The notes under the pieces: model-generated
Databases searched by the model: none
Seen by the model: the letters and a program-made list of their open reading frames with translations, nothing else
Told to the model about the DNA's origin: nothing
Position numbers and translations under genes: made by a program
NCBI RefSeq assembly: GCF_003931915.1
Contig: NZ_RSAA01000002.1
Location: 1 to 64,000, forward strand
Reading direction: 5' to 3'
Source: Saccharopolyspora rhizosphaerae
GTDB lineage: Bacteria; Actinomycetota; Actinomycetes; Mycobacteriales; Pseudonocardiaceae
Length of the DNA stretch: 64,000 bases
Shown: one piece after another, positions 22,986-31,210 of the stretch
Layout: every line of letters begins with the position of its first letter
Numbering within the stretch: the stretch's first letter is position 1

Positions 22986-23621
22986 ATGGCGGGAACTTCG
23001 GTGGGGCGCGCCGCCGATCAGATCCGGCGGATGATGCGCAACCAGGAGCTGCTCCCGGGCCAACCGCTGCGCCAGGAAGCCCTGGCCGAACAGCTGGGCG
23101 TCAGCAGGGTCCCGGTCCGGGAAGCGCTCAAGTCGCTGGAAGCCGAGGGCGTCGTCCGCCACCGGCCGAACGTGGGCTACACGGTGACCCGCCTGTCGGC
23201 CGACGAGCTGCAGCAGTCCTACCTGATGCGCGCCGCGCTGGAATCGACGGTGTTGCGCCGGGTCCCGCAGCTCACCGATGCGCAGCTGTTCGAACTCCAC
23301 GAGCTCAACGAGCGCATCGAGACCGCGTCGGAGGCGGCCGACGTCTCCCGGATGACCGAGCTCAGCCACGACTTCCACTTCGCCGTCTTCCGCACCTCCG
23401 GCTTGGACCTGATCGTCGACGAGATCGAGCGGATCTGGCGGATGACCGAGCCGTACCGGGCGGTCCACCTCTACGACCAGGCGGTGCGGCGGAAGCTGGT
23501 GCGAGAGCACCGCATGCTGATCGACGCGCTGCGCAACGGCGAGCTGGCCGCTGCGATCTCGATCCTGGACTCCCACCGGCACTCCGCGTCCGGCGCCGAG
23601 GTCGTCGTCCCCGCCGGGTAG
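22986..23621 (+). CDS. GntR-family transcriptional regulator (FCD type)
   Basis: A 211-aa regulator with an N-terminal winged helix (about 8-75; LRQEALAEQLGVSRVPVREAL is the recognition region) and a C-terminal helical FCD ligand-binding domain (about 85-205). Metal or acid-binding histidines are visible in HDFHFAVF and EHRMLIDAL. FCD regulators usually repress catabolic genes and respond to small organic acids. The adjacent divergent diguanylate cyclase gene is the closest candidate target, but that is unproven. It faces the tetR gene convergently. Confidence 0.93.
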   Translation: MAGTSVGRAADQIRRMMRNQELLPGQPLRQEALAEQLGVSRVPVREALKSLEAEGVVRHRPNVGYTVTRLSADELQQSYLMRAALESTVLRRVPQLTDAQLFELHELNERIETASEAADVSRMTELSHDFHFAVFRTSGLDLIVDEIERIWRMTEPYRAVHLYDQAVRRKLVREHRMLIDALRNGELAAAISILDSHRHSASGAEVVVPAG

Positions 23622-23667
23622 GAGCTGCGCGGCACGCAGAGCTGCTCAGGTCCTGCCCGCACGACCC

Positions 23668-24378
23668 TCAGAGCGATTCGATGCGAGCCGCGATGCCGTC
23701 GAGCACCCGGCGCAGGCCGTACTCGAACGGCGCGTCGGACTCGCGCGGGCGGTGCTCGGCCATGGCCGACAACACCTCGGCGACGGTCGGGAACCGCTCC
23801 TGCTGCCCGTGCTCGGCCAGCAGCTCCAGGCTGACCATCTTCGACCTGCCGGGCGCCCGTTCGGGCCTGAACGGCGCGCTGCCGCGCACGAACCCGTTCA
23901 CCAACAGCACGGTGTTGAGCATCTCGGCGTGGTCGAGCCCGGTGCCGCGCAACGCCGCGAGCCCGGCTTCCAGGTAGGCGACCTCGTTCGGGCCCATCAC
24001 CCGCGGCTTGGTCACCAGCGTCAGCGCCCAGGGATGGCGTTCGAAGACGCTGACGTTGGCCCGCGCCCACGTCTCCATCGCCGAGCGCCAGCCGGTCCGC
24101 TCGCCGATCTCCGGTGGAGCCCCGATCGCGGCGTCGAGCATCAGGCTGATCAGGTCGTCCTTGCTCGGCACGTAGCGGTACAGCGACATGGTTCCCGCGC
24201 CGAGCTCGGCTGCCAGCCGTTGCATCGACAGCGCTTCCAAGCCTTCGGAGTCGGCGAGTTCCACGGCGCCGTCGACGATGCGCTGCAGGCTCAGCGTGGG
24301 TTTCGGCCCCCGCGGTGGGCGGGCCGCGCTGCCCCAGAGCAGCTGCACGCCGCGGGACTGGACGTCTCGATCGGTCAT
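23668..24378 (-). CDS. TetR-family transcriptional regulator
   Basis: The 236-aa protein has a TetR N-terminal HTH (about 27-75; LSMQRLAAELGAGTMSLYRYV contains the recognition helix). A longer all-helical C-terminal domain typical of the TetR/AcrR C-terminal class (tetracycline-repressor-like) follows. It acts as a DNA-binding dimer, probably a repressor released by a small ligand. It lies 237 bp downstream of the AtuA-like gene on the same strand, and could regulate it or the nearby crotonase. An inverted repeat TGCGT-N7-ACGCA lies in that gap near 24560-24576. Confidence 0.92.
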   Translation of the reverse strand: MTDRDVQSRGVQLLWGSAARPPRGPKPTLSLQRIVDGAVELADSEGLEALSMQRLAAELGAGTMSLYRYVPSKDDLISLMLDAAIGAPPEIGERTGWRSAMETWARANVSVFERHPWALTLVTKPRVMGPNEVAYLEAGLAALRGTGLDHAEMLNTVLLVNGFVRGSAPFRPERAPGRSKMVSLELLAEHGQQERFPTVAEVLSAMAEHRPRESDAPFEYGLRRVLDGIAARIESL

Positions 24379-24615
24379 CGCGGTCCATCCTCGTGCTCGA
24401 CGTCGGCGTGTTCGCCGCGCGTAGAGGCTACGCCGATCGGGTTACGCGCCCCAACTTCCGCGTGGCACGTCGCGCCCCACGAGTCCGGTTCGGCGGCATC
24501 ACCCCCAGCCGATGCCGCCGAACCGCCCCGACCCCGTCGCGCACGCACTCCCCCATTGCGTGCAACATACGCACATTAGCGTACGACCTTCCCGCGCGTG
24601 ATCGAAATCCGATGT

Positions 24616-26367
24616 TCACAGGAGCTCGACCGGGACGTCGACGTGACGAGCCCGCAGGAACTCGCCCACCGCCTTGCCGATCGGGTCGACGCGCAGGTTG
24701 CTGGAACCGCCGGTGCCCAGCAGACCGCGCAGCACGAAGTGCACGGCACGCAGGTTCGGGAACTCGTGGCGCACGATGTCGAGGCCCTTGGCCTCGGGCA
24801 TCAGGCGGCGCAGCTCCTCGGCGCTGAGCGCGCTGCGCAACCACGGCCAGGCAGCCGGATCCGTCACCCACAGCCCGACGTTGCTGTTGCCGCCCTTGTC
24901 CCCGGCCCGGGCGTGCGCGAGGCGTCCGAGCGGCACGCGCCGCGTCCGCGCGGGTTCGAGCTCGTCAGGCTCGGGATGCCCGGGCTGCACCACGTGCTCG
25001 GTCCTCGGCGGCGGTGCGACGGGCAGGCGCGTGCCGTCGTCGAGCACGACGACGTGCTCGACGACGTCGACGTCGACCAGCGCGGGCCAGTAGTCGACGC
25101 GGGTGCTGGGCGTCGCGGCCTGCCGAGCGGCGGTGTCGGTGAAGAAGCCCGGGATGCTCGACAGGTACAGCTCACCGATGCCGGAGACGAGGCGTTGCAG
25201 CGGTTCGCGTTCGGCGGCGGTGGCCATGATGCGCACCTGCACGGTCGCGTCCCACTGCCGTTGCGGATCGTCCGCGGCGGTCCCGAGCGCGCAGACGTCC
25301 AGTTCGGCGTCGGCACCGGCGAGCAGCGAGGCGGCCTGTTCCCGGACCAGCGCGACCTTGTCGTCGATGTCGAGCCCGGTGGCGTAGAGCGTGGTGACGA
25401 TCTGGTGGCCGATCGGGGCGAACAGCGCGACCTTGGTGGTGGGCGGCGGTGGCGATCCGGTCGTGCCGGACAGCTCGACCCGGTCCGGACCGACCTGGCG
25501 CAACCGCACGGTGTCGAGGTGCGCGGTGACGTCCGGGTTGAGGTAGCGGGGTCCCTGGATCTCGTAAACCAGTTGCGCGGTCACGGTGTCCACGGTGACC
25601 GCGCCGCCGTCGGTGGAGTGCTTGGTGATGGTCGTGGTGCCGTCGGCGCTGATCTCGGCGATCGGGAAGCCGGGTGCTGCCGCACCGGGTATGGAGGCGA
25701 AGCCGGAGAAGTTGCCGCCGGTCGCGTGCGGACCGCACTCGATGACATGGCCCGCGACCACGGCAGCGGCGAGCCGGTCGAAGTCGGTGCGTTCCCAGTC
25801 GTGCCACCAGGCGGCCGGACCGGTGGTCAGCGACGCGTCGGTCACCCGCCCGCAGACCACGACGTCGGCTCCCGCGCCCAGTGCGGCGGCGATGCCCCAG
25901 CCCCCGAGGTAGGCGTTGGCGGCGACCGGACGCACGCCCCAGTTCGCGAGCGGCTCCCCGGTGTCCATGCTCGCCAGCTCGTGCCCGCCGGCCTGCAGCT
26001 CGTCCAGCCGTCCGAGGACGTTGTCGCCTTCGACGTGCGCGACCCGCAGGCCCACCCCCGCCTCGGCGATGAGCCGCCGGGTCGCTTCCGCCAACCCCGA
26101 CGGGTTGAACCCGCCTGCGTTGACGACCACGCGCGTCCCGCGCTCGGCGATCGCGGACAGGTGCGGACCGAGCTGCTCCAGGAAGTACTCGACGTAGCCG
26201 CGGGAGGGATCGCTGCGGTGCCGCGCGGCGAGCATCGCGAGGGTGAACTCGGCTAGGTAGTCACCGATGAGCACGTCGACCGGCTCCCCGGCCATCGCCT
26301 CGTCGAGCGCACTGCGCCGGTCCCCCAGATAACCGGAGAAACCCGCGATCCGAATCGGCCCAGCCAT
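24616..26367 (-). CDS. Acyclic terpene utilisation AtuA-like protein (DUF1446)
   Basis: A 583-aa protein. The DUF1446 domain spans about 5-450, beginning IRIAGFSGYLGDRR and containing VNAGGFNPSGL and VVCGRVTDASL. The AtuA C-terminal domain spans about 475-583, with the family motif AHARAGDKGGNSNVGLW. AtuA proteins occur in citronellol/geraniol and leucine-type degradation clusters, but their exact biochemical role is not settled. It is divergent from an enoyl-CoA hydratase gene, which fits a branched acyl-CoA catabolic role. No biotin carboxylase subunits are visible beside it, so the pathway here is incomplete or different. Confidence 0.88.
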   Translation of the reverse strand: MAGPIRIAGFSGYLGDRRSALDEAMAGEPVDVLIGDYLAEFTLAMLAARHRSDPSRGYVEYFLEQLGPHLSAIAERGTRVVVNAGGFNPSGLAEATRRLIAEAGVGLRVAHVEGDNVLGRLDELQAGGHELASMDTGEPLANWGVRPVAANAYLGGWGIAAALGAGADVVVCGRVTDASLTTGPAAWWHDWERTDFDRLAAAVVAGHVIECGPHATGGNFSGFASIPGAAAPGFPIAEISADGTTTITKHSTDGGAVTVDTVTAQLVYEIQGPRYLNPDVTAHLDTVRLRQVGPDRVELSGTTGSPPPPTTKVALFAPIGHQIVTTLYATGLDIDDKVALVREQAASLLAGADAELDVCALGTAADDPQRQWDATVQVRIMATAAEREPLQRLVSGIGELYLSSIPGFFTDTAARQAATPSTRVDYWPALVDVDVVEHVVVLDDGTRLPVAPPPRTEHVVQPGHPEPDELEPARTRRVPLGRLAHARAGDKGGNSNVGLWVTDPAAWPWLRSALSAEELRRLMPEAKGLDIVRHEFPNLRAVHFVLRGLLGTGGSSNLRVDPIGKAVGEFLRARHVDVPVELL

Positions 26368-26554
26368 CGATCCACCTCATCCGGGGTTGGCGAACTCCAC
26401 GGTGACGCTAAGCACAGTGAGGCGACCGGCACAAGCAGGCGACCGGGCGGTGATCTTGACGCGCGCACGGCAGCGGCTTACCGTTCGCCAGGACCGCCGC
26501 GCGGCGTTTTCGCCTTGCTGCGCGCGGTTTTCGCGACCTTCCTGGAGGAATCCC

Positions 26555-27358
26555 GTGTCGACAGCAGAGCGGATCAGCTGCACCGTGACCGACGGCGTGG
26601 CCGACGTGCGGTTGAACCGCCCCGACAAGCTCAACGCCCTCGACCAGCCAATGTTCGAGCAGCTGGTCGCCACCGGGGAGCGCTTGCGGCGGGATTCCAG
26701 CGTGCGCGCGGTCGTGCTCTCCGGTGAGGGACGGGCTTTCTGCGCCGGGCTGGACTTCAGCATCTTCGGCGAGCTCGCCGAGGGGTCCCGCCCCGCGCGG
26801 ATGGAGACCGACGGCCCGGCCAAGGCGCTGGGGCAGCAGGCCGCGCACATCTGGACCCTGCTGCCGCAGCCGGTGATCGCAGCCGTGCACGGCGTGGCGT
26901 ACGGCGGTGGCCTGCAGGTCGCGCTGGGAGCCGACATCAGGCTGGTCTCCTCCGACGCGCAGCTGTCGGTGATGGAGATCAAGTGGGGCATCAACCCGGA
27001 CATGACCGGCACACAGGTGCTGCCGGAGCTGGTGGGCCGTGACATCGCCAAGGAGCTGACCTTCACCGGCCGCGTGGTCGGTGGCGAGGAGGCCGTGGCG
27101 CTGCGGCTGGCCACGCGGGTCGAGGGCGACCCGCACGCGGCGGCGCTGGCGCTGGCGGGCGAGATCGCGAGCAAGAGCCCGGAGGCGGTCCGCGAGTCCA
27201 AGCGCCTGCTCGACCTGGCCGGACGGGTGTCGCTCGCCGAGGGCTTCGAGGCCGAGCAGGTCGCGATCCACTCCTTGATCGGCACGCCCAACCAGCACGA
27301 AGCGATCGCCGCCAACCTGGAGAAGCGACCCCCGAAGTTCACCGACCCTGCTCAGTGA
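26555..27358 (+). CDS. Enoyl-CoA hydratase/isomerase (crotonase family)
   Basis: A 267-aa crotonase-fold protein. It shows VRLNRPDKLNALD at the N-terminus, the oxyanion-hole segments GRAFCAGLDFS and VHGVAYGGGLQ, and a C-terminal helical lid. The Glu of MEIKWGINPDM lies in the active-site region. It should act on an acyl-CoA thioester. The GTG start follows TGGAGG at good spacing, and the conserved domain begins about ten residues later. It is divergent from the AtuA-like gene across a 187-bp gap, so the two may share control and pathway. Confidence 0.92.
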   Translation: MSTAERISCTVTDGVADVRLNRPDKLNALDQPMFEQLVATGERLRRDSSVRAVVLSGEGRAFCAGLDFSIFGELAEGSRPARMETDGPAKALGQQAAHIWTLLPQPVIAAVHGVAYGGGLQVALGADIRLVSSDAQLSVMEIKWGINPDMTGTQVLPELVGRDIAKELTFTGRVVGGEEAVALRLATRVEGDPHAAALALAGEIASKSPEAVRESKRLLDLAGRVSLAEGFEAEQVAIHSLIGTPNQHEAIAANLEKRPPKFTDPAQ

Positions 27359-27394
27359 ACTGTTCGGGAATCGCGCTGCGTGGCGGTGCCGGTG

Positions 27395-27492
27395 GCAGGT
27401 TCTGAGCGGCTCCGCGGACTCCGTGGCCGCTCCTCGAGCACGTCCATGCACGGCGTCGCGGCGTACTCGTCACGAAGCCGCTCAGAACCTGC
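27395..27492. repeat. Long-armed inverted repeat, including dispersed repeat copy B
   Basis: Positions 27395-27411 and 27476-27492 are a perfect 17-bp inverted repeat (arm begins GCAGGTTCTGAGCGGCT) with a 64-bp spacer. The right half, read on the minus strand (27495 to 27451), aligns with the intergenic repeat at 21522-21566. It lies between the convergent crotonase and lysG genes and may also act as a terminator. Confidence 0.6.
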
Positions 27493-27553
27493 GGCGGTGC
27501 GGGGTGAGTCGCACACCTGAAGATCGCGATTCAGCGCGGTTTCTCAGAAGACG

Positions 27554-28438
27554 CTAGTCCAGGGCGTTTTCGGCGCCTTCCTGCACTGCTCGGGCTACTG
27601 CTGCCAGGGCTGGTGAGTCCAGTTTCCACTGCTGCCAGTGCAGGGGGACGTCCATGCCGTGGCCCGGTGCGATGTCGACCAGCGCACCGGACCGCAACAG
27701 GGGTTCGGCCTGCACGCGCGGCACCATGCCCCAGCCCAGGCCCACCTGGATGGCTTCGACGAAGCCCTCGGACGAGGGCACGCGGTGACGCGGTCCGGGC
27801 GCTCCCCCGCCTCGCCTCACCTTCCGGGCGAAGGCGTCCTGCAGGTCGTCGTGGTTGTCGAAGATCAGGACCGGGAGCTCGTCGAGCACCTGCTCGAGGG
27901 GGAGCCGGCCCTTGCGGCGCGGCGCCACGCACGCCAGGTAGCGCATGTGCCCGAGCCGGCGCACCGAGCAGCCCTGGACCGGGTCCGGGGTCGACGTCAC
28001 CGCCGCCATCACCCGGCCTTCCCGCAGCAGGCTCGTGGTGTGCCCCTCGTCGGCCCGGTGCAGTTCGAAGCAGATGCCCAGTTCGTCGGGGACTCGAGCC
28101 AACGCGGGGACGAACCAGGTGCTCAGCGAGTCCGCGTTCACGGCGATGGGCAGCGTGCTCGGGGCACCGCTACCGGACATGCCGAGCTCGGTGGTGAGGT
28201 CCTCCTCCACCCGTGCCAGTTGACGGGCGTAGCGCACCACGACCTGGCCGGACCCGGTGAGCTGGACCGGCTTGCTGCGGATCAGCAGGACCCGCCCGGT
28301 GCGCTGCTCCAGGGCTTTGACCCGCTGGCTGACCGCGGACGGGGTGACGTGCAGGGCGGCGGCCGCGGCGTCCAGCGTGCCGCAGTCGACGATGGCGAGC
28401 AGGGTCCGGACGTGCTCCAGCGGCAGGTCGAGGTTCAC
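27554..28438 (-). CDS. lysG: LysR-family regulator, LysG/ArgP type
   Basis: A 294-aa LysR-type regulator. The N-terminal winged helix (about 3-62) includes TLDAAAAALHVTPSAVSQRV, and the C-terminal effector domain spans about 90-290. Sequence and divergent pairing with a LysE-type exporter gene match LysG of Corynebacterium and ArgP of E. coli. These sense lysine or arginine and switch on the exporter. The intergenic region is only 66 bp and would hold both promoters. It is most likely the activator of lysE when basic amino acids accumulate. Confidence 0.9.
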   Translation of the reverse strand: MNLDLPLEHVRTLLAIVDCGTLDAAAAALHVTPSAVSQRVKALEQRTGRVLLIRSKPVQLTGSGQVVVRYARQLARVEEDLTTELGMSGSGAPSTLPIAVNADSLSTWFVPALARVPDELGICFELHRADEGHTTSLLREGRVMAAVTSTPDPVQGCSVRRLGHMRYLACVAPRRKGRLPLEQVLDELPVLIFDNHDDLQDAFARKVRRGGGAPGPRHRVPSSEGFVEAIQVGLGWGMVPRVQAEPLLRSGALVDIAPGHGMDVPLHWQQWKLDSPALAAVARAVQEGAENALD

Positions 28439-28504
28439 ATCTGCTCATGGTAGTTAAGAATCATTAGCTGTACTGCAGGGCACTGCCCGCTTAGCGTCGA
28501 CGGC
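28439..28504. promoter_or_regulatory. lysG/lysE divergent promoter
   Basis: A 66-bp intergenic region with a local AT-rich core and a LysR-type T-N11-A box at 28454-28466 (TTAAGAATCATTA). A small GGGCA/TGCCC hairpin lies just before the lysE GTG. The short distance suggests very short leaders on both sides. Confidence 0.5.
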
Positions 28505-29119
28505 GTGGCTGAAGCACTGCTCCCGATGTCGGCGGGTTTCGCGACCTGCCTGTCCCTGATCGTCTCGATCGGCGCCCAGAACGCCTTCGTGCTGCGCCAA
28601 GGCCTGCGCAGGCACGCGGTGCTGCTGGTCGTGGCGATCTGCATCGCCTCGGACGTGGTCCTCATCGCCGTGGGGGTCGGCGGGTTCGGCACGCTGGTGA
28701 CCCGGTCGCCGCTGCTGCTGACCACCTGCACCGCGATCGGTGGCGTCTTCCTGCTGACCTACGGATTCCTCGCCGCCCGCAGGGCCTTCCGGCCTTCGGC
28801 CGCGCTCGACGCCTCCCCCGGAGGCACCCGGTCGCGCCGCCGCGCGGCGCTGACGTGCCTGGCCATGACGTGGCTGAACCCGCAGACCTACCTGGAGACC
28901 ATCCTGCTCATCGGCTCGGTGGCAGCCGGTTACGGCGCCCTGCGGTGGGCGTTCGGAGTCGGGGCGCTGGCCGCGAGCTGCGTGTGGTTCGTGGCGCTGG
29001 GGTTCGGCGCGCGGCTGCTGACCGGGTTCTTCTCGCGGCCGTCGGCGTGGCGCGCCCTGGACGGGGTGATCGCGGTGATGATGGTGTCGTTGGGGACCGG
29101 GCTGCTGATGGGCCTGTGA
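28505..29119 (+). CDS. lysE: LysE/ArgO-family amino acid exporter
   Basis: The 204-aa membrane protein has about six hydrophobic segments. It carries the LysE signature near the N-terminus (SIGAQNAFVLRQGLRRH) and the WLNPQTYLETILLIG motif in the middle. It exports L-lysine and/or L-arginine across the inner membrane. It is read divergently from lysG, the standard exporter/activator arrangement. The start is GTG with no strong ribosome binding site, consistent with a short-leader or leaderless transcript. A hairpin overlaps the stop codon. Confidence 0.92.
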   Translation: MAEALLPMSAGFATCLSLIVSIGAQNAFVLRQGLRRHAVLLVVAICIASDVVLIAVGVGGFGTLVTRSPLLLTTCTAIGGVFLLTYGFLAARRAFRPSAALDASPGGTRSRRRAALTCLAMTWLNPQTYLETILLIGSVAAGYGALRWAFGVGALAASCVWFVALGFGARLLTGFFSRPSAWRALDGVIAVMMVSLGTGLLMGL

Positions 29120-29145
29120 CCTGTGGATTCATCCACAGTGGTCAC
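29116..29145 (+). terminator. Hairpin at the end of lysE
   Basis: Inverted repeat TGTGGAT/ATCCACA (29122-29128 with 29131-29137), extended outward by GTGACC/GGTCAC after a short bulge (29116-29121 with 29140-29145). It includes the lysE stop codon. Confidence 0.6.
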
Positions 29146-29525
29146 TCATCGGTGTTGCCCTGCAGCGCCTTTCGACCGCGATCACCTGATCGTGTAGCCG
29201 CCTTTCGCTCGCGTTCCCGACCCGGTCGGCGCACCATGGGCACGTGCGTTCGACGACGAAGTCCAGCCAGGTTCCGCCGACCCACCGCTCCCCTGACCGA
29301 CCGGTCCCGTCCCGCGACCCCCTGCCGCGGGTGAGGCGCGCCGAGGGCGCAGCGCCTCCGCACCCTCGCACGTCGTGGGTCCGGCCGGGGGAACGGCGCC
29401 GGGCCGTGGCCCGGGAGCCACCGCCCGGTGCGCGGTGATGCCCCGCGCTCGGAGCGCGACGACACCTCGACGGCCGGTGTCCCCGGCGACGTGCTGCTTG
29501 ACAACTCCAGAGAGACTGCGGGGCG
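29146..29525. other. Intergenic region without a recognisable gene
   Basis: About 380 bp between lysE and a convergent crotonase gene. Short open frames exist on both strands, but none has a ribosome binding site, a family motif or a convincing start. I see no RNA gene or long repeat here. Confidence 0.5.
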
Positions 29526-30413
29526 TCAGACCCCCTCCGGGCGGGCAGGCCACTCCGGCATGAAGTCGGGGTAGTCCTGGCTCACCCGGAGGGGGAACTC
29601 CGGGGCGCGCTTGGCCAGGAACGACCCGACGCCCTCGGCCGCGTCGGCTCCGGCGCCGAGCACGTTGATCCCCTTGGAGTCCAACCTGTGCGCCTCCCAC
29701 GGGGAGTCCGCCGAGAACATGCCCCACATGAGCTGGCGGGCCACCGCGACCGACACCCCGGAGGTGTGCTCGGCGATCTCCCGGCAGATCGACCGGGCGG
29801 TGGGGATCAGCTCGTCGTCGGCGACCACCCGGGACACCAGCCGCCCCGACAGCGCCTCGGCGGACCCGAAGATGCGCCCGGTCGCGGCCCACTCCATGGC
29901 CTGCGAGATGCCCACCACGCGCGGCAGGAACCAGGAGGAGGCCGCCTCCGGAAGGATGCCGCGCCGGGTGAACACGAAGCCGAACTTGGCGCTCTCGGCG
30001 GCCAGGCGGATGTCCATCGGCAGGGTCATCGTGACGCCGACACCGACCGCTGCTCCGTTGAAGGCACCGATGACCGGTTTCCGCATCGCCGCGATCCGCA
30101 ACGCCACGGTGCCGCCGCCGTCCCGCGGCACACCGTCGACCTCGCCGAGCTCGCTGTAGGCCTCGGCCCGCACGTGGTTGGCCTCGCCGTTGAACGTGTC
30201 CTCGCCGGCGCTCAGGTCCGCGCCCGCGCAGAACGCCCGCCCCGCACCGGTGACGATCACCGCACGCACCCCGTCGTCGGAGTCGGCCTCGTCGAACGCC
30301 GCGATCAGCTCGCCGCGCATGACGTGCGTGAACGCGTTGAGCTGCTCCGGCCGGTCCAAGGTGATCGTGGCGATCTGCTCGGAGACGGAGTAGTCGATCT
30401 CGGTGTAAGTCAT
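29526..30413 (-). CDS. Enoyl-CoA hydratase/crotonase family protein
   Basis: A 295-aa crotonase, with TLDRPEQLNAFTHVMRGEL at the N-terminus, the oxyanion segments GRAFCAGADLS and FNGAAVGVGVTM, and Glu in RRGILPEAASSWFLPR at the usual catalytic position. This places it nearer to true hydratases or isomerases than to decarboxylases. ATG 30413 is preferred because GGATGG precedes it; an ATG 12 nt upstream has no such site. It is a single gene, divergent from a histidine phosphatase gene. The acyl-CoA substrate is unknown. Confidence 0.92.
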   Translation of the reverse strand: MTYTEIDYSVSEQIATITLDRPEQLNAFTHVMRGELIAAFDEADSDDGVRAVIVTGAGRAFCAGADLSAGEDTFNGEANHVRAEAYSELGEVDGVPRDGGGTVALRIAAMRKPVIGAFNGAAVGVGVTMTLPMDIRLAAESAKFGFVFTRRGILPEAASSWFLPRVVGISQAMEWAATGRIFGSAEALSGRLVSRVVADDELIPTARSICREIAEHTSGVSVAVARQLMWGMFSADSPWEAHRLDSKGINVLGAGADAAEGVGSFLAKRAPEFPLRVSQDYPDFMPEWPARPEGV

Positions 30414-30499
30414 CGCACCATCCATTTCGCGGGTTTGAAAACGGGCTTGCGCAGTGGAAAGGTCCGGCGTGCACCACGAATCGCAGAAAGCGGGGCAGC

Positions 30500-31192
30500 A
30501 TGGCCGAGGTCGCGTACCGGCAGTCCGCGTTCACACCGCCCGCCGGGTCCACCGACATCTTGTTGGTCCGGCACGGCGAGTCCGCCCCGGCGGTGCCTGG
30601 CAAGCCGTTCGACCTCGTTGACGGCCAGGGCGATCCCGAGCTGGCCCCGAACGGCCGGGTGCACGCCGAGCGCGTCGGTGACCGGCTCGCGGACGAGCGC
30701 ATCGACGCCCTCTACGTGACGAACCTGCGGCGCACGGCCGAAACGGCGGCTCCGCTGGCTGCTCGGCTCGGGCTCACGCCCCGCGTGGAGGCGGGCTTGC
30801 GGGAGGTCCACCTCGGCGAGTTCGAAGGCGGGCTCTTCCGCCAGAAGGTCGCGCAGAACGACCCGGTCATCCAGCGGATGCACGCCGAGGGCCGGTGGGA
30901 CGTCATCCCCGGCGCCGAACCCCCCGAGGCGCTGCGCGAGCGCGTCACGGCAGCCGTCGCACGGCTGGCCGCCGCCCACCCCGACCAGCGGGTCGCGGTG
31001 TTCACGCACGGCGGTGTGATCGGGGAGGTGCTCTCCATCGCCAGCGGCAGCCTCCCGATGGCGTTCCTCGGCGCGAGCAACGGCTCGATCTCGCAGGTCG
31101 TGGTCACCGAGAAGCGTTGGATCGTCCGGTGTTTCAACGACACCGCTCATCTGGGCGGCGGGCTGGAGCAGCAGCCCGCCGCCCTGAGCTGA
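30500..31192 (+). CDS. Histidine phosphatase family protein
   Basis: A 230-aa member of the phosphoglycerate-mutase-like branch. The phosphohistidine motif is LLVRHGES (about 22-29). Other catalytic residues are the Arg in TNLRRTAETA, Glu in REVHLGEFEG, and the second His in VAVFTHGGVIGEV. It would hydrolyse a phosphate ester in the cytoplasm. Broad-specificity phosphatases and true mutases share this fold, so the substrate is not assignable. It converges on the LLM oxidoreductase gene with only 18 bp between the stops. Confidence 0.9.
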   Translation: MAEVAYRQSAFTPPAGSTDILLVRHGESAPAVPGKPFDLVDGQGDPELAPNGRVHAERVGDRLADERIDALYVTNLRRTAETAAPLAARLGLTPRVEAGLREVHLGEFEGGLFRQKVAQNDPVIQRMHAEGRWDVIPGAEPPEALRERVTAAVARLAAAHPDQRVAVFTHGGVIGEVLSIASGSLPMAFLGASNGSISQVVVTEKRWIVRCFNDTAHLGGGLEQQPAALS

Positions 31193-31210
31193 CTCATCGG
31201 CCAACGCGGC

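Noticed and set aside
27395-27492. Terminal inverted repeats of an insertion sequence
   Set aside because: Only 64 bp lie between the arms, with no transposase and no obvious target duplication.
29146-29525. Possible small gene of about 80 codons on the minus strand
   Set aside because: No ribosome binding site, no motif, and Arg-rich random-looking translation.
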